From: JANXQG01 sp963804375
GTDB lineage: Bacteria > Planctomycetota > Planctomycetia > Pirellulales > Thermoguttaceae
Assembly (NCBI GenBank): GCA_963804375.1
Contig: CAWDQE010000008.1
Coordinates: 62,001-126,000 of the forward strand
Direction: 5' to 3'
DNA: 64,000 bases
Shown here: piece by piece, positions 23,367 to 32,808 of the stretch
Position numbering within the stretch: the stretch's first letter is position 1
How the letters are laid out: the number at the start of each line of letters is the position of its first letter
Position numbers and translations under genes: made by a program
The notes under the pieces: generated by a model
Seen by the model: only the letters and a program-made list of their open reading frames with translations
Databases searched by the model: none
Told to the model about the DNA's origin: nothing

Positions 23367-26160
23367 ATGGAAACAGCCACCGTTGCTCTTCCGGCCATTG
23401 CCGGCGGCGCCGCCGATGAACGCCTGTTGCGCCGCGACGTGCGACTTCTTTGCTGGGAACTGGCCCGCATGGTCCGCGAACACGGCACCGGCGAGTTGCT
23501 CGATCTGGCCGAAGGTCTTCTGCGGTTGGCCCAACAGCGGCGCGAGGGTGATCCCCAGGCCGCGGCCGCAATGGAACAACAGTTGGCCGGGCTGGACGTC
23601 TACCAGTTGCAGCAACTCGTGCGGATGGAAGGCTGTTACCTGGAACTGATGAACCTGGCCGAAGATCGCCATCGCGCACGGATCCTGCAACAGCGCGACG
23701 ATGCGGCGTTTCCGGCGCCGCGGGGCGAATCGATCGGCGCGGCCGTCGATACGCTGTGTGCCGCCGGCTTATCGCCGCAGCGCGTGCAGGAACTGCTGGA
23801 TCAGCTCGACATCTGCCCGGTCTTCACGGCCCACCCCACCGAAGCCAAACGCGTGACGTTGCGCCGCTTGCTGGCCCGCATGGGAGAAACGCTGCAGGTC
23901 CTCGACCGCCGCGACTTGCTCCGCCGCCAGCGCGAGCAGCTCATGCAGCGGCTGCAAGGCGACCTGATGTGCTTCTGGGAAACCGAGACCGTGCGGCCGC
24001 GCAAGCCGAGCATTCTGGACGAGGTCGCCCGCACTCTCTATGTGGCGGGAACACTTTGGCAGGTCGTGCCGAAACTGTTCCGCGACCTGCGGACGGGCCT
24101 GGCCCGAAACTACGGCGACTTTCCCTTCCGCGTCCACCGCTTCGTCCGCTTCGGCACGTGGATCGGCGGCGACCGCGACGGCAACCCGTTCGTGACGGCA
24201 GAAGTCACGCGGCAAACGCTCGAACTGCTCCGCGGCGACGCCCTGCGGCGGCACCTGGAGAGCTGCCGCGACCTGGAGATCCGCTTGAGCCTGTCCGACC
24301 GCTACCACACGGCGGAAACGGCCGTGGCCGCGGCCGTGCGGAGTGTCCGGCAAGGGTGTCCCCCGGTCGATCGCGCCGTGGCCCGCTGCCATCCGCGCGA
24401 GTCATATCGCCAGTGGCTGCTGATCATCGCCCTGCGGCTGGAGGCGACGATCAACGAAAAGCCCCTGCCCGAAGCTGCTCCGCGCCGTTCGCCGGGCGAC
24501 GTGGCGCCTTATCGCCGTCCCGACGATCTCGCGGCGGACGTGCAGTTGATCGCCGATACGCTGCGGGAAAGCGGGCACAAGCTGCTGGCCGACGGCCCGG
24601 TGCAGGAATGGCTCGACCGCATCGCCGTACTCGGTTTCCACACCGCCGAGTTGGACATCCGCGAGGAGTCGGGCCGGCTGAGCGGTGCAGTGCAGGAGCT
24701 GGCCGCGGAACTTGGGCTGTGCATCGACTTCGGCGGCCTGCGCGAAGACCGCAAGCAAACGATGCTGTTGACCGAACCCCCCCGTGACGCCGTGCGCCTG
24801 CTCGCGCCGAACGGCTCAGTCCGGCCGCCCGTGAAACGCTCGACTTGTTCCGCTTGCTGGCCCGCACGTCGGCTCGTTACGGGACCCAATCGTTAGGGGC
24901 CTTGATCGTGAGCATGACCCATCACGCCAGCGACGTGCTGATGATGATCTGGCTCAGCCGCTTGGGAGCGGCCTGCGAGAACGTGACGCACGTGCCGCTG
25001 CCGATCGTGCCTTTGCTGGAAACGATCGACGATCTCCGCCGCGCCGACGGCATCCTCCGCGAGATGTTTGCCCAGCCGGCCTATCGGGCCCATCTGGAAG
25101 CATTGGGCCGCACGCAGGTCTGCATGATCGGTTATTCCGACAGCGTGAAGGACGGCGGTTACCTTGCGGCCAACTGGCAGCTTTACGACGCCCAGCAGCA
25201 TTTGGCCCGGCTGGCCGGCGAGTTCCACTTGCAGATCACGTTCTTCCACGGTCGCGGCGGCGCCCTGGGCGCGGCGGCGGTCCGGCGGCCCAGGCCGTGC
25301 TTTCGCTGCCGCCGGCGTCGGTCGCCGGCCGCCTGCGGGTGACCGAGCAGGGCGAAGTGGTCGCCGAGCGTTACGGCGACCTGCTGATCGCCCATCGTCA
25401 CCTCGAGCAGCTCACCTGGGCCACGATGCTCGTCAGCGCCCAGATGGAGCCACCGCCCGATCCGCGATGGATCGCCCGTTTGAGCGCGGCGGCCGACGTA
25501 GGCTATCAGGCCTATCGGCGGCTGATCGAAGATGCCGAGTTTCCCGCCTACTTCAACCGCGCCACGCCCATCGAGGCCATCGAGTCGCTGCCCATCGGCT
25601 CGCGTCCCAGCCGCCGCAACCAACGGGCAACGCTCGATCAGCTTCGCGCAATCCCCTACACGTTCGCCTGGACGCAGAGCCGGCACCTCATTACCGGTTA
25701 TTATGGCCTGGGGAGCGGGCTGGCCGCATCCACCCCCGCCGATTGGCAGGCCTTGACCGAGATGTATCGCGGCTGGTCGTTTTTCCGGGCCCTGATAGAC
25801 AATGCCGAACTGGCCCTCTCGAAGGCCGATCCGGGCATTGTGCGGCATTATGCCTCGATGGTCTCCGACCCGGCCACGGTCGGCCGCATCCTGGGCCAGA
25901 TCGAAAGCGAACACCAGCTCACGCGGCAAGCGATATTGCGGATCAAGCAGCGCGGCGATCTCCTGGAGACCACGCCTTGGCTGAAGCGCTCGGTGGCCTC
26001 GCGCAATCCGCGGGTCGATCTCTTGAACTTCGTGCAGGTCGAGCTCCTGCGACGTCGCCTGCGGCTGGCCGACCAGCCAGGGGAAGACAGCGAAACCCTG
26101 GCGGAAACGCTGCGTTCGAGCGTGCATGCCATCTCCACCGGCGTGCGGACGACGGGGTGA
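23367..26160 (+). CDS. ppc: Phosphoenolpyruvate carboxylase (two single-base frameshifts)
   Basis: PEP carboxylase adds bicarbonate to PEP to make oxaloacetate, refilling the TCA cycle. Read across two shifts it is about 930 aa, normal length. Motifs: VFTAHPTEAKR (catalytic His), WIGGDRDGNPFVT, the FHGRGG glycine loop and the C-terminal STGVRTTG. The frame changes after about 24815, where a missing C in GGCTCAG restores NGLSPAARETLDLFRLLART, and after about 25270, where a missing C restores GGALGRGGGPAAQAVLSLPP. Both are lone C losses next to G/C runs and everything else is conserved, so assembly error is likelier than decay. Short C-terminal residues replace the usual QNTG ending. Confidence 0.93.
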
Positions 26161-26228
26161 GTTTGCCGAATTCGCCTTGACCCAACCGCGCATTCCCCGT
26201 AGATTGAAGAAACACGGAGGAATAACGG

Positions 26229-28082
26229 ATGACGGCCATACTCGGCATTTCGGCATATTATCACGATGCGGCGGCGGCCCTGGTGGTCGATGGCCGGATC
26301 GTTGCCGCTGCCCAGGAAGAACGCTTCACCCGCAAGAAGCACGACGCCAACTTCCCGCAAAACGCCGTCGATTACTGCCTCCGCGAGGCGGGCATCACGG
26401 CCGCCGATCTCGATTACGTCGGATTCTACGACAAGCCGATCACCAAGTTCGAGCGCTTGCTGGAGACCTATCTCGCCATGGTCCCCGCCGGGTATCGCTC
26501 CTTCCGGCAGGCCATTCCGCTGTGGCTCAAGGAAAAACTGTACGTGCCCCGGCTGATCCGCAAGGCGCTCGGCGGCAAGTATCGCGGCCGCTACGTGTTT
26601 ACCGACCACCACGAGTCGCACGCGGCCAGCGCCTTCCTGCCATCGCCCTTCGACGAGGCGGCGATCCTCACCCTCGACGGCGTCGGCGAATGGTCGACCA
26701 CCTGCTTTGGCGTCGGTCGCGGCAACCGCATCGAGCTCAGCCACGAGATCCGCTTTCCGCATTCGCTCGGCCTGCTTTACGCGGCCTTCACCTACTATAC
26801 CGGCTTCCGCGTCAACAGCGGCGAATACAAAGTGATGGGCCTGGCGCCCTACGGCCAACCGCTTTACAAGGACCTGATCCTCAAGCACCTGATCGACCTC
26901 AAGGAAGACGGCTCGTACCGCATGGATATGAGCTACTTCAACTACTGCCAGGGGCTGACGATGACTTCGCGGAAGTTCGATCGGCTCTTTGGCGGGCCGC
27001 CGCGGAAGTCAGAAAGCCGGCTTTCGCAGCGCGAGATGGACCTGGCGGCCTCGATCCAAGCGGTGACCGAGGAGGTCATGCTCCGCACGGCGCGGCACGT
27101 GCACCGGCAGACCGGCATGAAGAACCTCGTGCTGGCCGGCGGCGTGGCCCTGAACTGCGTGGGCAACGGGCGGATTCTTCGCGAAGGACCGTTCGAGAAC
27201 CTCTGGATCCAGCCGGCCGCGGGCGATGCCGGCGGGGCGTTGGGCACGGCGCTGTTCATCTGGCATCAACTCTTGGAGAACCCGCGGTGGGCACCCTCTG
27301 GGTCCGGCGGACGCGACGCGCAGCAGGGCTCGCTCTTGGGCCCGTCGTTCTCGGACGAGCAAATCGAAGAGACGTTGCACGCGGTGCATGCCGTTTTCGA
27401 AACCGCGGCCGACGAGTCGCACCTGATCGACGAAGTGGCAGGGCTTTTGGCCCAAGAAAAAGTCGTCGGCTGGTTCCAGGGCCGCATGGAGTTCGGCCCG
27501 CGGGCATTGGGAGCGAGGAGCATTTTGGGCGACGCGCGGAGCCGCTCGATGCAGTCGGTGATGAACGTCAAGATCAAGTTCCGCGAGTCGTTCCGGCCCT
27601 TCGCGCCGATCGTGCTGCGCGAGTATGTCGATCGCTATTTCGAGATGCGGCCTTACGAGGACAGCCCGTATATGCTGCTGGTCGCGCCGGTCCGCGCCGA
27701 GCAACGACTGCCTCTGGCCGCGAGCGATACCGAAGCCTTCGGCATCGAACGGCTGAACCAGTGCCGCTCGACAATTCCCGCCGTGACGCACGTCGACTAT
27801 TCGGCCCGGGTGCAGACCGTGGACGAGCAGCGCAACCCGCTCTTGCACCGCCTGATGACGCGGTTTCACGAAAAGACCGGCTGCCCGGTGTTGATCAATA
27901 CGAGTTTCAACGTTCGCAGCGAGCCGATCGTTTGCACGCCCGAAGACGCTTACCGCTGTTTCATGGCAACCGACATGGACGTGCTTGTCATGGGACGGCA
28001 TATTCTGTACAAAGCCGAGCAGAAAACCGTCATGGACGTGGCCCAGCGGACGCGGCACTTGGCACAGTTCCAATTGGATTAG
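26229..28082 (+). CDS. Carbamoyltransferase (NodU/TobZ family)
   Basis: A 617-aa carbamoyltransferase that moves a carbamoyl group from carbamoyl phosphate to a hydroxyl of a small molecule or glycan through a carbamoyl-adenylate. The N-terminal Kae1-like domain has ILGISAYYHDAAAALVVDG, FTDHHESHAASAF (metal histidines) and VMGLAPYGQP. The C-terminal domain has EFGPRALGARSILGDAR, FRESFRPFAP and GCPVLINTSFNVRSEPI. An extra segment, ENPRWAPSGSGGRDAQQG (about 27276-27330), falls between the domains and contains a family D palindrome. The gene is followed by SxtJ and DUF5989 genes, a recurrent three-gene set thought to modify a surface glycan or secondary metabolite; the substrate is not known here. 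A GGAGGAATAACGG stretch provides the ribosome site. Confidence 0.93.
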   Translation: MTAILGISAYYHDAAAALVVDGRIVAAAQEERFTRKKHDANFPQNAVDYCLREAGITAADLDYVGFYDKPITKFERLLETYLAMVPAGYRSFRQAIPLWLKEKLYVPRLIRKALGGKYRGRYVFTDHHESHAASAFLPSPFDEAAILTLDGVGEWSTTCFGVGRGNRIELSHEIRFPHSLGLLYAAFTYYTGFRVNSGEYKVMGLAPYGQPLYKDLILKHLIDLKEDGSYRMDMSYFNYCQGLTMTSRKFDRLFGGPPRKSESRLSQREMDLAASIQAVTEEVMLRTARHVHRQTGMKNLVLAGGVALNCVGNGRILREGPFENLWIQPAAGDAGGALGTALFIWHQLLENPRWAPSGSGGRDAQQGSLLGPSFSDEQIEETLHAVHAVFETAADESHLIDEVAGLLAQEKVVGWFQGRMEFGPRALGARSILGDARSRSMQSVMNVKIKFRESFRPFAPIVLREYVDRYFEMRPYEDSPYMLLVAPVRAEQRLPLAASDTEAFGIERLNQCRSTIPAVTHVDYSARVQTVDEQRNPLLHRLMTRFHEKTGCPVLINTSFNVRSEPIVCTPEDAYRCFMATDMDVLVMGRHILYKAEQKTVMDVAQRTRHLAQFQLD

Positions 28083-28130
28083 CATTTCCTCCCCTCTCCT
28101 TTTGGAAGAGGGGCAGGGAGTGAGGGTTTT

Positions 28131-28535
28131 ATGATCGAGATCAATTGGCATCCCAACGACCGGCAGGTCCGCAATTTCGGACTGACATCGCTCGCGGCGC
28201 TGCCGCTGGCCACCGCCTTATGGACGCGCGGTTCGCTGCCGGCCGTGGTATATGCCGCAGCGGTCGGCGGACTGCTCTCGGCGATTGGAATCGCCTGGCC
28301 GCGGGGCTTACGGCCGCTGCTGGTGGCGATGAATCTCTTGTCCGCGCCGCTGGCCTTGCTGTTCCATGACCTGGTTCTGTCACTGGCTTTCTTCGTGGTC
28401 GTTGTGCCAGCGGGCATGGTCTTGCGGTTGTTCGGACGCGACGCGCTGCAATTAAAGATCGATCGCAAAGCCGCCAGCTATTGGCAGCCCAAGAAGCGGC
28501 CCCGCGATGTGCGGAGCTATTTTCGACGTTGGTGA
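28131..28535 (+). CDS. SxtJ-family membrane protein
   Basis: A 134-aa protein with three to four membrane segments (FGLTSLAALPLATALWT, VVYAAAVGGLLSAIGIAW, LVLSLAFFVVVVPAGMVLRL), starting MIEINWHPNDRQVRNFGL and ending ASYWQPKKRPRDVRSYFRR. This is the usual SxtJ pattern, named from the saxitoxin cluster and almost always next to a carbamoyltransferase. Function unknown; a membrane partner of the transferase is inferred. GAGGG lies just before the start. The gap after the carbamoyltransferase contains a CCCCTC...GAGGGG hairpin. Confidence 0.85.
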   Translation: MIEINWHPNDRQVRNFGLTSLAALPLATALWTRGSLPAVVYAAAVGGLLSAIGIAWPRGLRPLLVAMNLLSAPLALLFHDLVLSLAFFVVVVPAGMVLRLFGRDALQLKIDRKAASYWQPKKRPRDVRSYFRRW

Positions 28536-28556
28536 GAGAGCGTATCGAGGCCCCCC

Positions 28557-28745
28557 ATGTTACCGAAAAACGAATTTGAAGAAGCCAGCCAAGAGAAACC
28601 CGTGGGATTCGTCCGCGAGTTCTTGCAGTTCTTGTCCGAGAACAAAAAGTGGTGGCTCCTGCCGATCATCGTGGTTCTGGCCCTGTGCTGCAGCCTCCTG
28701 GCGATCGCAACCGCCATTGCGCCCTATATTTACACGCTCTACTAG
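28557..28745 (+). CDS. DUF5989 small membrane protein
   Basis: A 62-aa protein whose C-terminal half is one membrane helix (WWLLPIIVVLALCCSLLAIA), preceded by GFVREFLQFLSENKKWWLLP, the DUF5989 signature. It lies 21 nt after the SxtJ gene and completes the carbamoyltransferase-SxtJ-DUF5989 operon. Unknown function, probably a small subunit of the same membrane complex. Confidence 0.85.
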   Translation: MLPKNEFEEASQEKPVGFVREFLQFLSENKKWWLLPIIVVLALCCSLLAIATAIAPYIYTLY

Positions 28746-29206
28746 GTTTCCCAGCTTACTTGGCCGCTACAACCGGACCGTTGCAGGCGGAAAATCTTGC
28801 CCAGCGGGAATGACCGGTCGATTTGCGAACGGGTTTGGGGCCGATCCAAAGCAGCAGAGGCAACGTCGTATGTAGTCCCGGCTTTAGCCGGTCCCAAGTG
28901 GTCAACTCCAGAAATAATGTCAGGGTCGCGGGCAGCATACCCGTAGGGTGGGACCAGATCCGGGGCACCCGGGGTACCCGCTTGCGGGTCGTGGGTCGGC
29001 GAGCGCAGGCCCACCATCGCCGACTGGAAAGTACGTCATGGTGGGCCTGCGCCTGCTACGCAGTCTGGTCCCAGCCTACAGTCTAACCCTGACACTATTT
29101 CTGAGATTGACCACTAAGGCACTGGATTCCGCCGACCACGACGATGAGTACATGGTGCCCGGATGCCCAGGCGGGACTACGCGCACTCGGCCCCAGGAGA
29201 CCCGTG
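28746..29206. repeat. Intergenic region filled with nested palindromes
   Basis: Outer arms 28897-28926 and 29086-29115 (AGTGGTCAACTCCAGAAATA and its complement with a few differences) enclose a second pair, GTAGGGTGGGACCAGA (28943-28958) and TCTGGTCCCAGCCTAC (29064-29079). These enclose a family E unit, CGGGGCACCCGGGGTACC...GCGGGTCG (about 28961-28992). At 29127-29180 follows a single arm of family C, containing CCGCCGACCACGACGATGAG, TACATGGTGCCCGG and GCGGGACTAC. No gene is supported here. The set looks like successive insertions of palindromes into one another. Confidence 0.75.
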
Positions 29207-29524
29207 ATGATTCGCATTCTGCAAACCCTGCTGGCGTTGATCGGCCTTTTACTGCTGACATTAATGGCATCCAGGGCGGAAAGCGCCCCAAGGCAAGAGA
29301 CGGATCCTGCCTCGCAAGGCATCGCCGCCGAACCGGCTGTATCGATCCCGCTACGCGTAATGCCAGCGCATCGCGTCCTGGTGCCTGGCCCACAGCCAGG
29401 CACCCATCTTGAGGGCCAGCCATTTGCTTACGGATACTTCGGCGCCCGTGCGCGGCCAACGGCCGCTTATCACCGCAGCGATCGTGGTGATTGGTTCCAG
29501 TGGAGCTTCCGCCGCGCGGATTAG
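29207..29524 (+). CDS. Small secreted protein of unknown function (105 aa)
   Basis: Starts at the ATG at 29207 with AGGAG seven bases upstream. The N-terminus is a clear signal peptide (MIRILQTLLALIGLLLLTLM, then ASRAESA). The mature part of about 80 residues has no recognised domain and ends AYHRSDRGDWFQWSFRRAD. Its middle (VPGPQPGTHLEG) is encoded by a palindrome of the GTGCCTGGC/GCCAGGCAC type, probably an inserted repeat. Confidence 0.55.
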   Translation: MIRILQTLLALIGLLLLTLMASRAESAPRQETDPASQGIAAEPAVSIPLRVMPAHRVLVPGPQPGTHLEGQPFAYGYFGARARPTAAYHRSDRGDWFQWSFRRAD

Positions 29525-29539
29525 CCCGGATGATTCCCC

Positions 29540-29676
29540 GTAGGATGGGTGGAGCACGGAAGCCACTTACGGTGGTGTGTTGTGCGAACCAGCCCAGGAC
29601 AGTTTGCGACGTCTTAAGGCGTTCGACTGCGTGCGTAACCCGCCATCTCTCTCGGGGTTCGCTCCACGCACCCTAC
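29540..29676. repeat. Palindromic repeat in the 29525-29997 intergenic region
   Basis: GTAGGATGGGTGGAGC (29540-29555) pairs with GCTCCACGCACCCTAC (29661-29676); AATCCGGATCA-like arms lie outside. The rest of 29525-29997 has no supported gene. Near 29896 the dyad ATATGTAACATAT and AT-rich DNA just upstream of the response regulator may be its promoter/operator region. Confidence 0.55.
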
Positions 29677-29997
29677 GGTTCATGAATAATCCGGATCAGC
29701 CCGTCCGTACGGCGTCCTCGCGGCCAGCCACGCCGAGGGCGTGCCTAGTCGCGAGCGCTTGGAATTCGCGATATGTTGGTTAGCGCACGGTTCAATCGAA
29801 ATTGTCAACCCGCCCTACGGGTATCATAATTCGTGCGGCCTGAACGAATCTTGAATTTCTTGGTTCTCGAACATACCGATTTAATTTCTCGCGGGATATG
29901 TAACATATACTTCATAAATAGCAGCGTTTTTGGTTAGAATACGTAGTGCGCGAACGTATGCCACCATTGAGTCGCACAGCGGAAAGGTCCTCGAACC

Positions 29998-30795
29998 ATG
30001 ATAGCCCGGAATCACAGTGTTTTTTCGGCCGGATCTGACGACGACGATCTGTTTGCAGCGTTACGGCAGAGTCGGTTCGTGCCGCCTGCCCCTGAGTTGG
30101 CGGAAATCCAGGACGGTGCAGTTGCGCAGCTCCCGACGGTTTTTGTGGTCGATCCCGATCCAGCTACCGTGACGTTGGTCCAAGATTTGCTCCAAGGGCA
30201 CAAATTGGCGGTTGAAGGATACGCCTCGGGGCGGGAATTCTTTGCCGCCTACGACGACCGCCCCGGATGCCTGGTCTTGGAACAACGGATCTTCGACATC
30301 AGCGGTCTTCAGATCCAGCGCCGCCTGGCCGAGCAAGATCGGCGGCTGCCCATGGTGTACGTGAGTTCTGGGCTGGATATCTCGACCGCCGTGGTCCTCA
30401 TGCGCGGGGGGGCAATCCACGTCTTGGAAAAACCGCTGCGTTCTATCGAGTTGTTCAATGCCATCCAGGAAGCGCTGACCGTTGACCTCGCCGAGCGTCG
30501 CCATGAGGCCGGGAAACGCGTGGTGAGGGAATCCGTTGCCAGTCTGACGCGCAAAGAGCGGCAACTGGTGGGGCTGATAGCCTCTGCGAAATCAACCAAA
30601 GCCATCGCCTCGGAGCTGAGAATCGGCGCCCGTGCCGTCGAGTTGCGACGTCGTGGCGTGATGAACAAATTGGGATTCAAGTCCTCGCTCGAACTGCTGA
30701 GGTTCGCCATCATTGCATGGCAGGAGTGCAGCCATTACTTCCGTTCCGCCGAGCTCTGTGCAGACGCGGATTTACTCGCTCTTAGTGTTGGCTGA
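29998..30795 (+). CDS. FixJ/NarL-like response regulator with Glu in place of the phospho-Asp
   Basis: A 265-aa two-domain regulator. After a 45-residue lead comes a receiver domain (TVFVVDPDPATVTLVQDLLQ; acidic pair Asp52/Asp54; conserved Lys in HVLEKPLRSIELF). The residue aligned with the phosphorylated Asp is Glu95 (PGCLVLEQRIFDISGLQIQ; FixJ-like proteins have VxxDVRMPxMSG). The C-terminal LuxR-type HTH is SLTRKERQLVGLIASAKSTK, then AIASELRIGARAVELRRR. Glu may mimic the phosphorylated state, so the protein could be permanently on or controlled another way. No histidine kinase is adjacent. The target is unknown; the FecR/LamG gene lies 250 nt downstream. Confidence 0.88.
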   Translation: MIARNHSVFSAGSDDDDLFAALRQSRFVPPAPELAEIQDGAVAQLPTVFVVDPDPATVTLVQDLLQGHKLAVEGYASGREFFAAYDDRPGCLVLEQRIFDISGLQIQRRLAEQDRRLPMVYVSSGLDISTAVVLMRGGAIHVLEKPLRSIELFNAIQEALTVDLAERRHEAGKRVVRESVASLTRKERQLVGLIASAKSTKAIASELRIGARAVELRRRGVMNKLGFKSSLELLRFAIIAWQECSHYFRSAELCADADLLALSVG

Positions 30796-31045
30796 GATCC
30801 CGGTCTGCGGCGCAGGTTCCTGCCTTTCATCACCCTGGTTATTCCTGCCATAAACAATCAGTACTTTGTGGCTATTGATTGCGCAAAGCGAAAACCGAAC
30901 TGCCGTTGATTTTTTCACTGTACCAATTTTTTTCGAGAACGGGTATAACGGCGGGGTAGTAGTGACCTAATTCGTGTACAGGCCGGCAACTGGGAGATCG
31001 TGACTAGGTTGACCCTCTGTTAGAGGGGATATCTGAGCAACAGGA

Positions 31046-32704
31046 ATGACTCGCGTAACTGGAGAACTGGCGGAGTTGGTGGACTTGTTCTGCGAAGGCG
31101 ATATCGCCCCGGAACAGGCCTCGCGGCTCGAGGCCCTGGTGGCCGAGTCGGAGCAGTCGCGCCATTATCTCTTGGACTGTTTCCAGGTGCATTGCGAACT
31201 CGCTTGGGAATTCGGGCGGCAGCGCGACGATTCGAGCCAACCGGCCGCACCCGGCAAGGTTCCAGGGGCCGGCAATTCGCGGCGCACACGTCGACGTACC
31301 TGGGCGCTGGCGGCGATGGCGGTCGCCTTGCTCGTCGCGGCCACGCTGGGGCTGACTGCCATCTTCCGCAGTGGCCGCCCTAAGACGGGCTCGCTTGCGC
31401 CGAGCGTTGCCCGCCTCGAACAGGTGAAGGACGTGCGCTGGTGCGATGATTTGGCCCCTGCGATCGATGCTCCGTTGCCGGCAGGCAGCAAGCTGGCCTT
31501 GGAACAAGGTCTGTTGGAAGTGGTTTTTCAGAGCGGCGCCAGGATGATCCTCCAGGGGCCGGCGGAAGTCGAGTTGCAGTCGCCCTCTGCGGCGGTCCTG
31601 TTGCGCGGCAAGTTGACCGCCGAGGTTCCCGCCGAGGCCCGCGGTTTTGCCGTTCATGCGCCCAACGCCACGGTTGTCGATCTGGGCACCAGGTTCGGCG
31701 TCGCTTGCCAGGCGGGGCAGACAGACGTCGAGGTCTTTCTGGGCAAGGTCCTGCTGCGGCTGGACGACGCGCAGTCCGGGGGCGGTCCGCAAGAGCTGCC
31801 GATAACCGCCAACAGCGCGGTCCGCGTGAACGGCGTGCCCGGTCAGGGGGCCCTGAAGGTAACATCGCTCGCCGCCGGCAGTCGGAGTTTTGTGCAATCC
31901 TTGGCAGGATCCGCCGCCCTGATGCAAGCCCTTGCGGAAGGCGATCCGCATCTGATCCATTATTATCCCTTCGAGGGCGAGACAAAGACGGACAAGCTCC
32001 GTGACCAGCGCGGAAACCTCGATTTGCACGAAGTCGCGATGCGGGATGGCGGCGGCGGACGGTTGGAATTCCTGCGAACCGGGCCGGATCCGTCGACCCC
32101 GGTGCTCGTTCCCTGCCGCGGCGAGGCATTCGGCGGTATCCGTGGCCGGGGATTGCAGTCGCAATCCGTATTCCAGCCGCCGGCGGCGATGACCATCGAG
32201 TTGCTGCTGTATTTCTCTCGCGCCGATAAGGACCCGGAGGGCTTTATCGCCTGTGCCGTGAGCACGCGAAACGACGCCGATCACTGCGGTTTTCTCGTGA
32301 CGGCCATCCGCGACGGCGAACTGACCTGTTTGCTCGACGGTGGCGCCGAGTGGCTGCGCAGCGGGTTCAAGTTCACTCCCGGCCGATGGTACTACGTCGC
32401 CAGCACGTTCCGCGTCAAGGGTCCTGACACGGAAGTCAATACCTTTGCGGCAGATCTCAGCGACAAGACGCCCAAGCTGAATTGGATCGTGCAAAACCAG
32501 ATAGCGCCGGGTGTACCCGTCGCCGGTCCGCTGGGCATCGGAAAGGGTTTTGACGGTCAAACGGCCAACGCCTATCCCTGGGCCGGGCAACTGGGCCTGG
32601 TGGCTATCTACGATACCGTTCTTGAAAGCCAGACGTTGGAGAAGCATTTCAAGGCCCTGCCACCCCGTTCTGGTGTAATGCCGGACTCGGCCGCATCGAA
32701 TTAG
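31046..32704 (+). CDS. FecR-domain protein with LamG-like domain
   Basis: A 552-aa planctomycete-type FecR protein. The N-terminal cytoplasmic part has an anti-sigma-like lead (ELAELVDLFCEGDIAPEQAS, LEALVAESEQSRHYLLDC), followed by one membrane segment (WALAAMAVALLVAATLGLTA). The FecR domain lies at about residues 145-260 (SGARMILQGPAEVELQS, VDLGTRFGVACQAGQTDVEV). A concanavalin/LamG-like C-terminal domain follows (MTIELLLYFSRADKDPEGF, KFTPGRWYYVASTF, AGQLGLVAIYD). Such proteins usually sit beside an ECF sigma factor and control it; none is adjacent here. The start at 31046 is closely preceded by CAGGA, with GAGGGG about 20 bases upstream. Confidence 0.85.
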   Translation: MTRVTGELAELVDLFCEGDIAPEQASRLEALVAESEQSRHYLLDCFQVHCELAWEFGRQRDDSSQPAAPGKVPGAGNSRRTRRRTWALAAMAVALLVAATLGLTAIFRSGRPKTGSLAPSVARLEQVKDVRWCDDLAPAIDAPLPAGSKLALEQGLLEVVFQSGARMILQGPAEVELQSPSAAVLLRGKLTAEVPAEARGFAVHAPNATVVDLGTRFGVACQAGQTDVEVFLGKVLLRLDDAQSGGGPQELPITANSAVRVNGVPGQGALKVTSLAAGSRSFVQSLAGSAALMQALAEGDPHLIHYYPFEGETKTDKLRDQRGNLDLHEVAMRDGGGGRLEFLRTGPDPSTPVLVPCRGEAFGGIRGRGLQSQSVFQPPAAMTIELLLYFSRADKDPEGFIACAVSTRNDADHCGFLVTAIRDGELTCLLDGGAEWLRSGFKFTPGRWYYVASTFRVKGPDTEVNTFAADLSDKTPKLNWIVQNQIAPGVPVAGPLGIGKGFDGQTANAYPWAGQLGLVAIYDTVLESQTLEKHFKALPPRSGVMPDSAASN

Positions 32705-32808
32705 TTTCTATTCAAATAATCCCCGGCCGGATCAGATTCGGCCGATCCCCGTAGCGTAACGTAGAGTTCTTTTGAGAAATCTCGCTCCACGTCGAAAGGG
32801 ATCGGTCG

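Noticed and set aside
23367..26160. ppc as a pseudogene in three pieces
   Set aside because: Both breaks are repaired by adding one C and every motif is preserved, so an assembly error is simpler.
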